DNA of 64,000 nt from Streptomyces wedmorensis (GCF_000716445.1 NZ_JNWK01000025.1:1-64000); one strand, 5' to 3'. Positions 17,401-25,075 are shown, counted from the first letter of the stretch. Numbers and translations are program-made. The notes: a model not told the origin generated them from the letters alone.

Positions 17401-18579
17401 GTGGCCACCGGGGACGACAACACCGTGCAGCTCTGGGACCCGGCAACAGGCGCGGCCCTCATGGGGTTCGCCGGTCACTCGAACAGCGTCAACGCGCTGG
17501 CGTTCAACCCCGACGGACACACGCTCGCTTCGGGCGGTCTCGACAGCACGGTGCGGCTGTGGGACACGACCGCCGGTACGGTACGGGCCCTCCGGGCCGG
17601 ACACACCGGCGCCGTCATGTCCGTGGCCTTCACTCCGGACGGCCGCACCCTCGCCACCGGCAGTCTGGACACGACCGCCCACCTGTCGGATGTTCGCAGC
17701 GGAGCGGTCAGGGACACCTTGCACGGCGGCGGCGAGAGCTCGGTGAGTGCCCTGGCCGTCAGCCCGAACGGCAAGATCGTGGCGACGGGTGACTGGGCCG
17801 GGTCCGTCGAACTGTGGGACGCCGAAACGGGCAAGTTGATCAAGTCCTGGACCGAGCACGAGGACATAGTGAACGGGCTGACGTTCAGCTCTGACGGCCG
17901 CACCCTCGCGAGCGCCAGTTCCGACTACACCGTCCGGCTGTGGGACATGCGCACGCGCACGCCCGGCGCGGTCCTCGAGGGCCATACCGGCACGGTCGTC
18001 GGGGTTGCGTTCAGCCCCGACGACAAGACGGTCGCCACCGCGTCCGGCGACACGACGGTCGGCCTGTGGGACGCGGACACCGGTGCGAACCGCGTGTATT
18101 TGAAGGGACACACGGACCAGGTGAACGCGGTGGCGTTCAGCCCGGACGGATCCACCCTCGCGTCGGCGGGCAACGACCGCACCGCCCGGTTGTGGGACGT
18201 CGCGTCAGGCAACACCCGGACCACACTGATCGGACACACGGACCAGGTGCACGCGGTGGCGTTCAGCCCCGACGGCCACACCCTCGCCACCGGCGGCATC
18301 GATGCCTCCGTACGGCTCTGGAACGTCACGTCCGGCCGGACCCTCACCACCCTGCTCGGGCACTCGGGCGCCGTGTTCGACCTGACCTTCAGCCCCGACG
18401 GCCGCACCCTCGCCACCGGCAGCGGCGACTCCACCGTACGGCTCTGGAACATCGACCTCCCCCAGCCCGACGCCGCTCTCACCACCGTCTGCCACAACGC
18501 CGGCCGGGACCTGACCCCACAGGAACGGACGGCCTACCTGGCGGACCAGTCGACCGCCCCGGTGTGTCCGTCCCGTTGA
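14452..18579 (+). CDS. Trypsin-like protease / STAND NTPase / 14x WD40 fusion
   Basis: The 1375-residue protein has four parts. Residues 1-205 are a trypsin-fold protease with His39 (VTCAHVV), Asp83 (EDVAVVRL) and Ser159 (TGFSGGPV). Residues 210-650 are an nSTAND1-like NTPase that opens CPYRGLESF, with Walker A GPSGSGKSS (253-261) and Walker B VVIVVDQFEELF (Asp332). One membrane helix lies near 675-697. Residues about 760-1340 hold 14 WD40 repeats, enough for two seven-bladed propellers. The plan fits a sensor (propellers) that drives NTPase switching to activate the protease. It forms a two-gene unit with the Trypco1 gene and ends in a strong hairpin. Confidence 0.93.
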   Translation: MPGSTKGLPGSVAQILGPDGRVAGAGFLVTEGLLVTCAHVVEAAGSGPGMEVAAAFPHAEGARESRFEGRVLDDAWRGPEFEDVAVVRLHHPPAGVDPLPLGAAADCRGHRVRSFGFPAQAPPEGHFGYGEAGDVLPDTGGRGPHLQLTVANDLTTGFSGGPVLDEVTGLVVGMLTEITAPDAFERGQGIAYVTPTETLREILPELTARSICPYRGLESFTLEQARWFQGRNDAVQQVMASLARQRRLTLLLGPSGSGKSSLVQAGVLRALAVGELPGSDRWSPVLARPRQDLSAELERAGLPGAAADGLGAAVARRLAAEPDGGRVVIVVDQFEELFTPAPDDGRPPDRVPLARQLATAVDENARLSVILVMRDDFYPQLAAQAPLLLEAAKPGLLNVPNTLSKKDLHDIITLPAADVGARLQAGLPEQIITDVLATTPDGRTLGQVPATVLPLLELTLEQLWDRREDGFLTHDAYHRIGAVSGSLTLWCDTALERLSDGQRPVARRILTSLVRPEDPRRRAPAVRAQVPLDELRDLAGDPDGAPDGHQDADDVIAALARHRIITTQTPATSEDSDGPPRRPVAELIHDALIRDWGTLHDWLAQDRRFHEWLDRTRERRARWAEKKDPGDLLAGTALAEGLDWSRKHRLPGDITAFLSASKDRQHAVIRRSRRLNTVLATLLVLALVAVGGALWQWRTAVTASEAAQSRELAAQSAELIGTNPELASLLAVRAYRTNHNVESREALMNAAALPKHQRLDGHTEAVRQVAFSPDGKTLATVGNDQTLRLWNADDGALRATREGHEGEVYALAFSPDGNIIATGGEDRTVRLWKVDGSDHIVFAEPSSAVAALAFSPDGNTIATANGDGKVQLWDTATGALRTNLEGHEEVVYSVAFSPDGRTLASGGADTTVRLWDVGLGKEGRKLDALQGEVYDVAFSRDGTLASVSADGVLRLWDPTTWESRDSQAEGTPEALAFSPDGRTVATGDDNTVQLWDPATGAALMGFAGHSNSVNALAFNPDGHTLASGGLDSTVRLWDTTAGTVRALRAGHTGAVMSVAFTPDGRTLATGSLDTTAHLSDVRSGAVRDTLHGGGESSVSALAVSPNGKIVATGDWAGSVELWDAETGKLIKSWTEHEDIVNGLTFSSDGRTLASASSDYTVRLWDMRTRTPGAVLEGHTGTVVGVAFSPDDKTVATASGDTTVGLWDADTGANRVYLKGHTDQVNAVAFSPDGSTLASAGNDRTARLWDVASGNTRTTLIGHTDQVHAVAFSPDGHTLATGGIDASVRLWNVTSGRTLTTLLGHSGAVFDLTFSPDGRTLATGSGDSTVRLWNIDLPQPDAALTTVCHNAGRDLTPQERTAYLADQSTAPVCPSR

Positions 18580-18586
18580 AGAAATC

Positions 18587-18620
18587 AGGGGCCGTTTCGG
18601 ATGTCTCCGAAACGGCCCCT
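18587..18620. terminator. Hairpin terminator after the protease-STAND-WD40 gene
   Basis: A perfect 15-bp stem (18587-18601 with 18606-18620) and a 4-nt loop lie 8 bp after the stop codon, between convergent genes. Its GGGGCCGTTTC core recurs in two other hairpins at 23550 and 32941. Confidence 0.85.
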
Positions 18621-18699
18621 CACTCCCGGCCCGAGGCGGGCACGGCCGAAGGACCCCGGGGATGCCCGGCCTTCCCGGGTACCCGCCGAGGGACGGACG

Positions 18700-20358
18700 T
18701 CAGCGCGCCCCTGTGGCGGCACGCGTGACGTACGCGTCGATGTGGGTCTGGGTGAGGGTGTTGCCGTGGGCGTCCGTCAGCTCCGCGCGCAGCGACACCG
18801 CCTTGCCGGGTTCCGGCGTCGTCACCGTGATCCGTCCGCCGGTCAGCGCCGCCCGCGTCCAGGTGGCGCCCCGGTCCGTGGACACGGACACGGTCAGCGA
18901 CCGCACCCCCGAAAGCCGGGCGGCGCCCTCCACGGTCACCGCCACCCGGCTCGTGGTGTGCGCGGGGGCGGTGCCGTCGAGCGCGAGGTCGGGGCCGAAG
19001 CGTACGGCGCTCAGCGGGAGGTCGATGGCGGTGGCCGTCGCGGCGGAGGTGAACGTCCACGTCGCCGTGACGCTCCCGCGCGGCCGTGTCGCGCTCGCCG
19101 TCAGCCGGTAGGCGGCCCTCCCCGCCGACACCGTGAACGAGGCGTGCCCCGGCTTCTCGCCGCGGCGGGTCGCGACCAGCCTGCCGTCGCGGTGCAGCGT
19201 GACGGTCGACGCGGTGAACAGGGGCGAGGACGGCACGTGGCCGTCGCCGTCGGCGAGCAGCGGCACCGTCAGGTCCAGGGTGTCGCCGGTGCGCTGCGCG
19301 ACGGGCCGGGCGCCGGGCGAGGAGTCGATGGCCGGGCCGAAGACCGGGGTGTCGAAGGTGTGCACCGTGGTGGAGCCGGGCGTGAACGAGCGGCCGAGGA
19401 CGAAGTGGTTGTTGGCCGGCCCCTCCCGCTCCGGCTGCGCGCCGTACACGAGGTCCCAGGTGCCGCGCTCGGGCGTGAGGAGGAACGTCCCGGTGCCCCC
19501 CGACGGCACCGCCAGCGCCAGCGCCGGCGAGGGGCCCTCCGACGGTGAGAAGTCGACGAGGGCCGTTCCCCCGCCGGACGCGGGAACCCCCGCGCGCACC
19601 ACCAGCGTGGCCAGGTCGCCGGGCGTCGGGTGCCGGACCAGACCGGTCAGCGCCCGCTCGCCCCGGAAGACGTAACCGAGGGCGCAGACGCCGCCCGGCC
19701 GGCTCCAGTACGAGTCCACCCAGGTCCGTACGGCCCCGCGCTCGGCGGCCGGCCCCAGGTGCGCGACACGCAGGTCCAGCGACATCGTCAGCAGGTGCGC
19801 GAGGCCGGTGACCCCCTCGTACGTCACCTCGGCGAACACCCCGGCCTGCTCGAACCTGGCGTCGGCGACCGGCGGCCTGATGTCCACCGGGCGCGCGACC
19901 CGGGCGTCGAGCACGAGGGTCATGTCACGGTCGACGTCCAGCCGGGGCTGCACGAGCCAGTCGTTCCCCCAGTTGCCCTCCCCCACCGGCCTGGTGGCGA
20001 TGGTGGAGTCGAGCAGGTACCGCCCGGCGGCCACCTGGACGGTGACGGTGCTGGGTGATTCCTTCAGCTCCCGCCCGCTGCCCGCGTCGGGCCCGGACAG
20101 CGCGGTCAGCAGGGTGCGGTAGTCGGTGGTCGGCGCGCCGTCGCGGCCCAGGTGGACAAGGGTCAACGCGTACGTGCCGGAGGCCCCGCCCGTCCGCCGC
20201 CCGGCGGGCACGGCGTGGGCCGCGGCGGCCGGAAGGCAGACCGCCGCGGTGCCCACGGCCGTCGCGACGCCGAGCCCACGCAGCACGGACCGGCGCGTCG
20301 CCGCCCGGACGGGGGCGGACGGGACGGGCGAGGAAGAGTGCTTCGAGTAGACGTTCAT
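18700..20358 (-). CDS. Tat-exported protein, stand-alone homologue of the subtilisin accessory region
   Basis: The 552-residue protein has a twin-arginine signal (ATRRSVLRGLGVATAVG) and a cleavage region near AAAHAVPAG. The mature part aligns by eye, along its whole length, with the C-terminal half of the S8 protease at 3120-6488: YALTLVHLGRDG against YDLTVRTLGRDG, RVAHLGPAAE against RTAHMGPAVT, and shared NNHFVLGRSF-like and SLTVSVSTDRGATW-like ends. No catalytic triad is present. It may bind the same surface or partner as the protease, or inhibit it. ATG 20358 was chosen so that the Tat motif sits near the N terminus; no strong ribosome-binding site is seen. Confidence 0.8.
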   Translation of the reverse strand: MNVYSKHSSSPVPSAPVRAATRRSVLRGLGVATAVGTAAVCLPAAAAHAVPAGRRTGGASGTYALTLVHLGRDGAPTTDYRTLLTALSGPDAGSGRELKESPSTVTVQVAAGRYLLDSTIATRPVGEGNWGNDWLVQPRLDVDRDMTLVLDARVARPVDIRPPVADARFEQAGVFAEVTYEGVTGLAHLLTMSLDLRVAHLGPAAERGAVRTWVDSYWSRPGGVCALGYVFRGERALTGLVRHPTPGDLATLVVRAGVPASGGGTALVDFSPSEGPSPALALAVPSGGTGTFLLTPERGTWDLVYGAQPEREGPANNHFVLGRSFTPGSTTVHTFDTPVFGPAIDSSPGARPVAQRTGDTLDLTVPLLADGDGHVPSSPLFTASTVTLHRDGRLVATRRGEKPGHASFTVSAGRAAYRLTASATRPRGSVTATWTFTSAATATAIDLPLSAVRFGPDLALDGTAPAHTTSRVAVTVEGAARLSGVRSLTVSVSTDRGATWTRAALTGGRITVTTPEPGKAVSLRAELTDAHGNTLTQTHIDAYVTRAATGAR

Positions 20359-20790
20359 GATCTGCACTGGACCGGCCCGCCCCCGGGTTCCCGTGACCCC
20401 CGTCACATCACCCTCGCGTCACCGCCGGCCGGTTCCGCCGGTCGTCACGGCTGCGACCGCCAGGCGACCACCACGCCTCCGGACCCCATGCCCAGACCCA
20501 CCGGCCCCGCGCCTGCTCCGTCCGCGGCCCAGGAGATGACCGCCGCCCTGACATCGCACCGGCGCCCGCTCCGCTGACGGTCCGGCCGGCGTACAGCCGG
20601 TCCCTCCCCTGGTTTCGAACCAGTCGGTTCCTGCAGACGGAATACCGAACAGCAGTGGACAGGTGGGCAATTGAAACAATCCACAGACCATCGTGGATGC
20701 CTTCCGCACAGCGGCCGTGTTCGGCGGCCGGTTCGACACGAGGCATGAGGACAACTGCCTCCGGCCGGTGTCGGCGGAACCGCGTGGGAG
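20359..20790. other. Intergenic region without a recognised gene
   Basis: No convincing coding frame is seen here. A short palindrome CTGGTTTCGAACCAG lies near 20597 and resembles a T-arm sequence, but no tRNA can be folded around it. The region probably holds the promoters of the flanking divergent genes. Confidence 0.5.
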
Positions 20791-20982
20791 ATGGGCCTGG
20801 TCGCCAGGGTCGTGCGGCCGCACGACGGGGACGCGGCCTGGGGAGAGCCGGACGAGGAGCGTCTCGGCCGCCCCTGGGAGGAGATCCACTGGTACTCGAA
20901 CAATGAGAGGATCGAGGCCCCCAAGCCGGACATCCCGGAAATCAAGCCCGACCTTTCGAAGCTTCCGAAGCACATGAGGTGA
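20791..20982 (+). CDS. Hypothetical small protein (63 aa)
   Basis: A 63-residue acidic, proline-rich ORF with a C-terminal run of alternating Pro, Lys and Asp (APKPDIPEIKPDLSKLP). It ends 10 bp before the DUF6193-like gene on the same strand, which suggests an operon. Composition is protein-like and differs from shadow frames, but the start is poorly supported: GGGAG abuts the ATG. Function unknown. Confidence 0.45.
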   Translation: MGLVARVVRPHDGDAAWGEPDEERLGRPWEEIHWYSNNERIEAPKPDIPEIKPDLSKLPKHMR

Positions 20983-20992
20983 GAGCGAGGAG

Positions 20993-21367
20993 ATGACGGG
21001 CGACGCCGACGCGCGAAGTGCCGCGGACATCGTGGCCGAGGAATGGCGGTTCCTCCTCGGCGGCGGTCACGACTTGGTCGACACGGAGACCGTCCGCGGG
21101 GCTTACGCACAGCCGCGGTTGCGACAGCTCTTCCCTCTGGTCGGTCACGGGGTCGTGTACTTCAGTGGCCGCACCGGAACGCCCGCCGCCCACGTCGGCG
21201 GGCAGGTCCAACCGCGGGGTAGCGATGGACGCTTCCGGGTGCGCGGCCCCAAGGGCGTGGGGATCCTCGGCAGGACGGAGACCCTGGAGGAGGCGTTCGC
21301 GCTGGTCGTCGCCAACCTCCCGGAGGAGTGCGGGCCGGCCGTGCTCGGAGGCGCGGGACGAGTCTGA
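20993..21367 (+). CDS. DUF6193-like protein
   Basis: A 124-residue protein with GAGGAG just ahead of ATG 20993. The conserved run includes VRGAYAQPRLRQLFPLVGHG, a central VVYFSGRTGTP strand, and an EEAFALVVANLPEECGPAV C terminus, which I recognise as the DUF6193 pattern found across Streptomyces. The family label mentions natural-product biosynthesis, but no biosynthetic genes are adjacent, so no role is assigned. It is the last apparently intact host-type gene before the debris region at 21.4 kb. Confidence 0.65.
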   Translation: MTGDADARSAADIVAEEWRFLLGGGHDLVDTETVRGAYAQPRLRQLFPLVGHGVVYFSGRTGTPAAHVGGQVQPRGSDGRFRVRGPKGVGILGRTETLEEAFALVVANLPEECGPAVLGGAGRV

Positions 21368-21485
21368 CCGCGGAGCGAGGTGACACGACACCACCATCGG
21401 CGGCGCTCGCCGTCCGCGGCCGGCCGCGACCCGCTCGCGGAGCCATGCCTGCGTCAAGGCGACGTTTCACCCCGGCCAAGTGCGC

Positions 21486-21517
21486 TGGCCCCCAAGTGGT
21501 CCCCAAGTGGTCCCCAA
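21486..21517. repeat. Three phased copies of a TGGTCCCCAA motif (possible integrase arm sites)
   Basis: Copies lie at 21486-21495 (one mismatch), 21497-21506 and 21508-21517, spaced exactly 11 bp apart. The same motif with the same phasing recurs at 23524-23544, 23744-23764 and 32911-32931. Helical phasing of a short direct repeat near att cores is characteristic of tyrosine-recombinase arm-binding sites. Confidence 0.55.
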
Positions 21518-21527
21518 ATCCATTGCG

Positions 21528-21959
21528 CTAGTGCCGCATCAGAGAACCTTCGCCCTGTTTCTCGGTGACCAGGAAGTCGGCCAGTTTCGCCGGACTCCAG
21601 GTCGAAAACGGCAGGCCGTGCTCGGCCGGCCTGGACTTCGCGGTCTTCTTGATCTCCCGGCGCTCGGGCAGCGTGAGCGTCCTGGGCCGGCCGCCCTTGG
21701 ACTTCGGGTGGAGCGGCTCGAAGCCGTCGGCGTTGAAGTTGTGGATCACGTCCCGGACCCGGTCCGCGCTGGTGAACGTCACCTCGGCGATCTTCACCAC
21801 CGGCATGCCCTGCGCGGACAGCAGCACCATCTGGTCCCGCCGCCAGGTCACCACCGAACCGGTGCCCCTACGGATGGTCCGCAACAGGCGCTGCCCCTCG
21901 TCGCCATCGATCTCGGCCATCGATCTCGCGAACGCGTACCCGCTCCGCCATCCGCACAT
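21528..21959 (-). pseudogene. IS630-family transposase, N-terminal fragment
   Basis: About 140 residues read as the N-terminal DNA-binding part of an IS630 transposase: LLRTIRRGTGSVVTWRRDQM, a helix-turn-helix (KIAEVTFTSADRVRDVIHNF), GGRPRTLTLPERREIK and FSTWSPAKLADFLV. The frame then diverges into an unrelated tail (TEKQGEGSLMRH) and stops near 21528, so the catalytic DDE domain is missing. No inverted repeats were found around it. It is one of several mobile-element remnants at this boundary. Confidence 0.8.
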
Positions 21960-21978
21960 GGTCTCGTTCAGTGCACGA

Positions 21979-22755
21979 TCATGCGGATATCCCAGGCGGC
22001 GCGTAGTGGCGCAAGTAGTCACGCACCTGAGGCTCGAGTCCGGACAAATCATTGCCGTTGAGGGCATGCCAGAGACGGTTCTCGATCCAGAACCGATGGG
22101 CGAACTCCTCGAAGGAAGATGCACACCAGAGGATTGCGGCCCTTTGCTCCTCCGGATCGTCGAGATCGGTCTCCGTCTCTTCCCCGTCGCGCCGCGCCTC
22201 GTACTCGTATTCGTAGTCGAGATAGGAGTGCACCACGAAGGCCTCACCCGACGGACGGAGGTAGAGGTACCAGATGACGCAGTCCTGCTGATCCCGCAGG
22301 AATCGCACAAGGAAGGCACCAGGCTCGACCGGACTGGGCAGGGGCTCTGAGATATCGGTCCAGCAGCACGTCACCGAGACCTCATCAAGCGAGCAGTGCA
22401 GCTTCGAGTCAGCCTGGAAGGTGACGAAGTCCCGAGGCAGCGTCAAGCCCTTGGCCGCCAGGCTCTCCGCCAAGCGATTGAGCACTGTGACCTGTTCGGG
22501 AACAGGTCCGCCAGTACCACCGAGCCATTGAAAGGCGCCCGTGAACTCGGTGGAGTCGAGAGGCGGCAGGCTCTCGTAGGGGTAGTACTCATAGGTGTAG
22601 CGGCAGGGGCGGTATTCACCCAGGTCGGTGGCACACCAAGCAGAGTCGAAGCCGACCGAGGACAAGTCGGACCCTGATCGTTCACCAAACATCGGCCCCC
22701 CATTGATCACCGTGAGCGGAGTTGTCGGCGTCAGCATCGCACTGCCTACTGACAC
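21979..22755 (-). CDS. Hypothetical protein with an SMI1/KNR4 (SUKH)-like C terminus
   Basis: A 258-residue protein rich in aromatic and acidic residues. The segment ILWCASSFEEFAHRFWIENR followed by LWHAL resembles the end of SMI1/KNR4-type (SUKH) immunity proteins. The N-terminal half (CRYTYEYYPYESLPPLD) is not recognised. Start is uncertain between GTG 22755 and internal ATGs; ATG at the MFGERSGS context has a G-rich run upstream. No toxin gene is adjacent, so it would be an orphan immunity-type protein if the assignment holds. It ends 20 bp from the IS630 fragment. Confidence 0.6.
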   Translation of the reverse strand: MSVGSAMLTPTTPLTVINGGPMFGERSGSDLSSVGFDSAWCATDLGEYRPCRYTYEYYPYESLPPLDSTEFTGAFQWLGGTGGPVPEQVTVLNRLAESLAAKGLTLPRDFVTFQADSKLHCSLDEVSVTCCWTDISEPLPSPVEPGAFLVRFLRDQQDCVIWYLYLRPSGEAFVVHSYLDYEYEYEARRDGEETETDLDDPEEQRAAILWCASSFEEFAHRFWIENRLWHALNGNDLSGLEPQVRDYLRHYAPPGISA

Positions 22756-22808
22756 TCCCCCGCCCCGCCGCTCTGCCCTCCCTGAGCAGCAACGATGATG
22801 GCCTCGTG

Positions 22809-23294
22809 GTGACAGACCTTGAGCTCTTTGCGGACTACTTCCAGATCCACCTCCTGGACGACGAGTCCGAGGGCGACCTGAGCGACGTGTGGACCGAACA
22901 AGCCGTCCGGGACGGGCTCGGCGTCACTGAAGATGCCCTGGCCATCGGCACCGACGTCAACATGACCGTGGCAGTCAGCGTCCACGTCCTCGCGCAGCAG
23001 CCGGACGACGACCGCGACGACTTCGATCATGTCGTCGAAGCAAGCCTCAATCTGGCCTCGGGACGGCTGGTCGTGCTGAGCTGCACCGACCACCTCCCCG
23101 ATGCGGCACGCTTCGACATGCCCACCGGCTGGACCCGCATCCGCGCTTCTCGACGGAACCTCGCTGCCGCCGCTTTCCCCGACCCCGATGACGAGGACGA
23201 GCCGGAGGACACCGAGGAGATCCGACTGCAGGCCTGGCCGGCCCCGTACTCCCAGCCTCACATCATCAAGCGCTGGACACGCCCCGCCGCGTAG
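22809..23294 (+). CDS. Conserved hypothetical protein, acidic (161 aa)
   Basis: The translation from GTG 22809 runs TDLELFADYFQIHLLDDESE, then a central block with FDHVVEASLNLASGRLVVLS and CTDHLPDAARFDMPTG, and ends in ALQAWPAP-like residues. I recognise this as a widespread uncharacterised actinobacterial protein, distantly like ComJ, with no assigned function. It lies divergently from the SUKH-like gene. No clear ribosome-binding site was seen, so the first few residues are uncertain. Confidence 0.6.
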   Translation: MTDLELFADYFQIHLLDDESEGDLSDVWTEQAVRDGLGVTEDALAIGTDVNMTVAVSVHVLAQQPDDDRDDFDHVVEASLNLASGRLVVLSCTDHLPDAARFDMPTGWTRIRASRRNLAAAAFPDPDDEDEPEDTEEIRLQAWPAPYSQPHIIKRWTRPAA

Positions 23295-23321
23295 TCGCTG
23301 TCGCGAGCCGCTCTACATGTT

Positions 23322-23463
23322 CCTGGGCCGACTTCCTCGCCTGGGCGCGGCGGATCGACCAGCCGTTCTACCACCCCGTCTCGACCCGCGCCGTCGACGC
23401 GGTGGTCGTCCCCGAGCCGGGCGTGTACGACACGCACGGGCTGCGGGTCGCCGACGGTAACAG
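23322..23463 (+). pseudogene. Unidentified coding fragment
   Basis: A protein-like stretch with no start codon (SWADFLAWARRIDQPFYHP and on to VDAVVVPEPGVYDTHGLRV) continues directly from non-coding sequence and fades into non-protein-like residues after about 47 codons. Codon use fits the host. It is probably a remnant of a gene cut by recombination at the att boundary. The family is not recognised. Confidence 0.35.
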
Positions 23464-23523
23464 GAGAACATGGCCGACCATGGGCACCGCCCGCCTCGTC
23501 CAGTTCCGACAGGCCTCATGCGC

Positions 23524-23544
23524 TGACCCCCGACTGGTCCCCAA
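23524..23544. repeat. Phased arm-type repeat left of the left att core
   Basis: A good copy of TGGTCCCCAA at 23535-23544 and a degenerate one (TGACCCCCGA) at 23524-23533 are 11 bp apart, 40-60 bp before the att core. Confidence 0.45.
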
Positions 23545-23549
23545 AACGA

Positions 23550-23589
23550 GTCAGGGGCCGTTTCAGATTGCTCTGAAACGGCCCCTGAC
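23550..23589. terminator. Hairpin beside the left att copy
   Basis: A perfect 18-bp stem (23550-23567 with 23572-23589) with loop TTGC. It is the diverged partner of the tRNA-Pro terminator at 32941-32974: same loop, with stem bases changed on both arms so that pairing is kept. Confidence 0.75.
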
Positions 23590-23647
23590 CTGCGACTCTT
23601 TCGAGTCGGGACGACAGGATTTGAACCTGCGCCCCCTTGACCCCCAG
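23585..23647. repeat. Left attachment-site copy: 3' half of tRNA-Pro
   Basis: These 63 bp match 32973-33035 with one mismatch. They cover DNA just downstream of the tRNA, the acceptor 3' strand, T arm, variable region, and the anticodon stem-loop up to CCCCCAG, where identity stops. Truncation at the anticodon loop is the usual signature of a tyrosine-recombinase attR/attL produced by integration into a tRNA 3' end. Confidence 0.85.
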
Positions 23648-23743
23648 ATCGATGGGTCGGAGGAAAAATCACGACATAAGGCAGACTTTGAGGGCGCGCA
23701 GCGTGCACATCCGTACATGCTGTGCGCCCATCGACGTGGGCGC

Positions 23744-23764
23744 TGGTCCCCAACTGGTCCCCAA
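23744..23764. repeat. Phased arm-type repeat right of the left att core
   Basis: Two exact copies of TGGTCCCCAA at 23744-23753 and 23755-23764 are spaced 11 bp, about 100 bp inside the island. The left core therefore has arm-like repeats on both sides. Confidence 0.5.
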
Positions 23765-23970
23765 GGGGCGCCACCTGACCCTCAGGCCTGCCCGCCGTCA
23801 CAGACGGCACCAGGGGAAAGGGGCTCGGACGCAATCTTCACCACGCCCTCCAGAGCGTTGACCGCCAAGCCGACGGCCTGTTTGTCGTTGCCGGCCTTCT
23901 GCGCGGCGAGGCTCTGGGTTCGCCAGCCCGGTGCTGCTGGTCCATGGAGGGGGTGGCAGGATGCCCGGTC

Positions 23971-24747
23971 ATGGCAACGAGAGATGGCAGCGATGAGGCG
24001 TATGTCGTTGGGTTGTGCGAGCGGATCCTCGGGGAGAACGCCCTGCCGCAGCACAGGTTCGACTGGCTGCTCGGGGATCCCGGATCAGGCGGCCGACGAG
24101 TCCAACTGCCGGTCGACGCCTTCTGGCCGGGCCATCAGCTGGTGGTCGAGTACCGCGAACTGCAGCACGACCAGCCGATGCCTCACTTTGACAAGCCGAA
24201 CCGCCTCACCGTCAGCGGTGTCCACCGCGGCGAGCAGCGCGCCCTGTACGACGCCCGGCGCGATGAGCAGATCCCCGCGCACGGGCTGCGCCTGGTCCTC
24301 ATCCGCCCCGCCGACCTGGATGCGGACGGCCGCGGACGACTGCGCCGCAACGAAGCGGCCGACCTGGCGGCACTGAAGAAGATCCTGGCCCGCGCCAGTG
24401 ACGAGGACTGGGTTACCGACACCTTCCGCACCTGGCTGCTGGCCGAAGGCTGGACACCCGTCGATCCCACGGACCGGTGGACCGACCTGGAAGCCGTACG
24501 CGGCTGGGAACGGCTGATCTGCGAGGCCAAGGGCCGCACCAGCGAGAAAGGCATCGACGCCGACATCGCCTATGGCCAACTGCTGCGCCGCATGACGAGC
24601 CAGGACCCGCACACGCGCTACGCCCTCGTCGTGCCGTCCTCCTCCCTCAAGGCCGCCGCACGCGTCCCGGCCCACGTCCGACAGCTCCTGCGCATCGACG
24701 TCTACGAGGTGACGGATGACGACAGGGTGTGCCGGCTGACCGACTGA
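23971..24747 (+). CDS. Protein with two PD-(D/E)xK-like nuclease motifs
   Basis: The 258-residue protein starts at ATG 23971, with AGG about 10 bp upstream; ATG 23944 is also in frame. The N-terminal half has VQLPVDAFWPGHQLVVEYRE with Asp49, Glu60 and Glu63, similar to Vsr/DUF559-like endonuclease strands. The C-terminal half has DLEAVRGWERLICEAKG, with Asp172 and a Glu185-x-Lys187 pair typical of the PD-(D/E)xK core. Two nuclease-like cores in one short protein is unusual. As first gene inside the island it may be a defence or DNA-transfer enzyme. The fold calls are from motifs only. Confidence 0.65.
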   Translation: MATRDGSDEAYVVGLCERILGENALPQHRFDWLLGDPGSGGRRVQLPVDAFWPGHQLVVEYRELQHDQPMPHFDKPNRLTVSGVHRGEQRALYDARRDEQIPAHGLRLVLIRPADLDADGRGRLRRNEAADLAALKKILARASDEDWVTDTFRTWLLAEGWTPVDPTDRWTDLEAVRGWERLICEAKGRTSEKGIDADIAYGQLLRRMTSQDPHTRYALVVPSSSLKAAARVPAHVRQLLRIDVYEVTDDDRVCRLTD

Positions 24748-24980
24748 TCGGTGCCGGGTACTGCGTCGGTTTCGGCTTCACCACCAAGGTGTCCTCCGAA
24801 GCCCACGCGCCGTGCGTTGCCACCTCGTTGCACGAACCGGACACCAGGCGTTGCGGCGCGGAGTTGCCCTCCAGGCCTGTGAAGTCGAGATCCGCCGGCG
24901 TGCCGGAGACCGCACCCCGCCTGCCCTGTCTGAATGCGAGAATGCAGCTCTTGGCCGGTGAGTGCATTGGCTCAGAGTGA
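24748..24980. other. Intergenic stretch before the IS remnant
   Basis: No coding frame or strong hairpin is recognised between the nuclease-like gene and the IS5-type end. Confidence 0.4.
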
Positions 24981-25075
24981 GCCCCCGCCAACTTGAAGTA
25001 GCAGGTCAAAGGGCTGGTGTGATCGGCGCTCAGGGTGCTCACGCTGGTCATGGGCGGCTGTCTGCGCAGTAGATC
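24981..25075 (-). mobile_element. 3' end remnant of an IS5-type element, inverted copy
   Basis: The terminal sequence GCCCCCGCCAACTT and the following 90 bp match, in reverse complement, the end of the IS5-type element at about 28870-28980. The match extends into the last codons of the transposase (AGATCGTCCGTCAGCGGT here). So this is the 3' end of a second copy pointing the other way, and the rest of that copy is gone. Confidence 0.7.

Noticed and set aside
20590..20620. T-arm-like palindrome suggesting a second tRNA
   Set aside because: Only CTGGTTTCGAACCAG is present; no acceptor, D or anticodon stems can be formed around it.
23402..24376. Plus-strand frame across the left att copy reading RQDLNLRPLDPQ
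   Set aside because: This peptide is the translation of the tRNA T-arm region and recurs wherever such att copies occur; it is not a gene. The same applies at 32685-33110.
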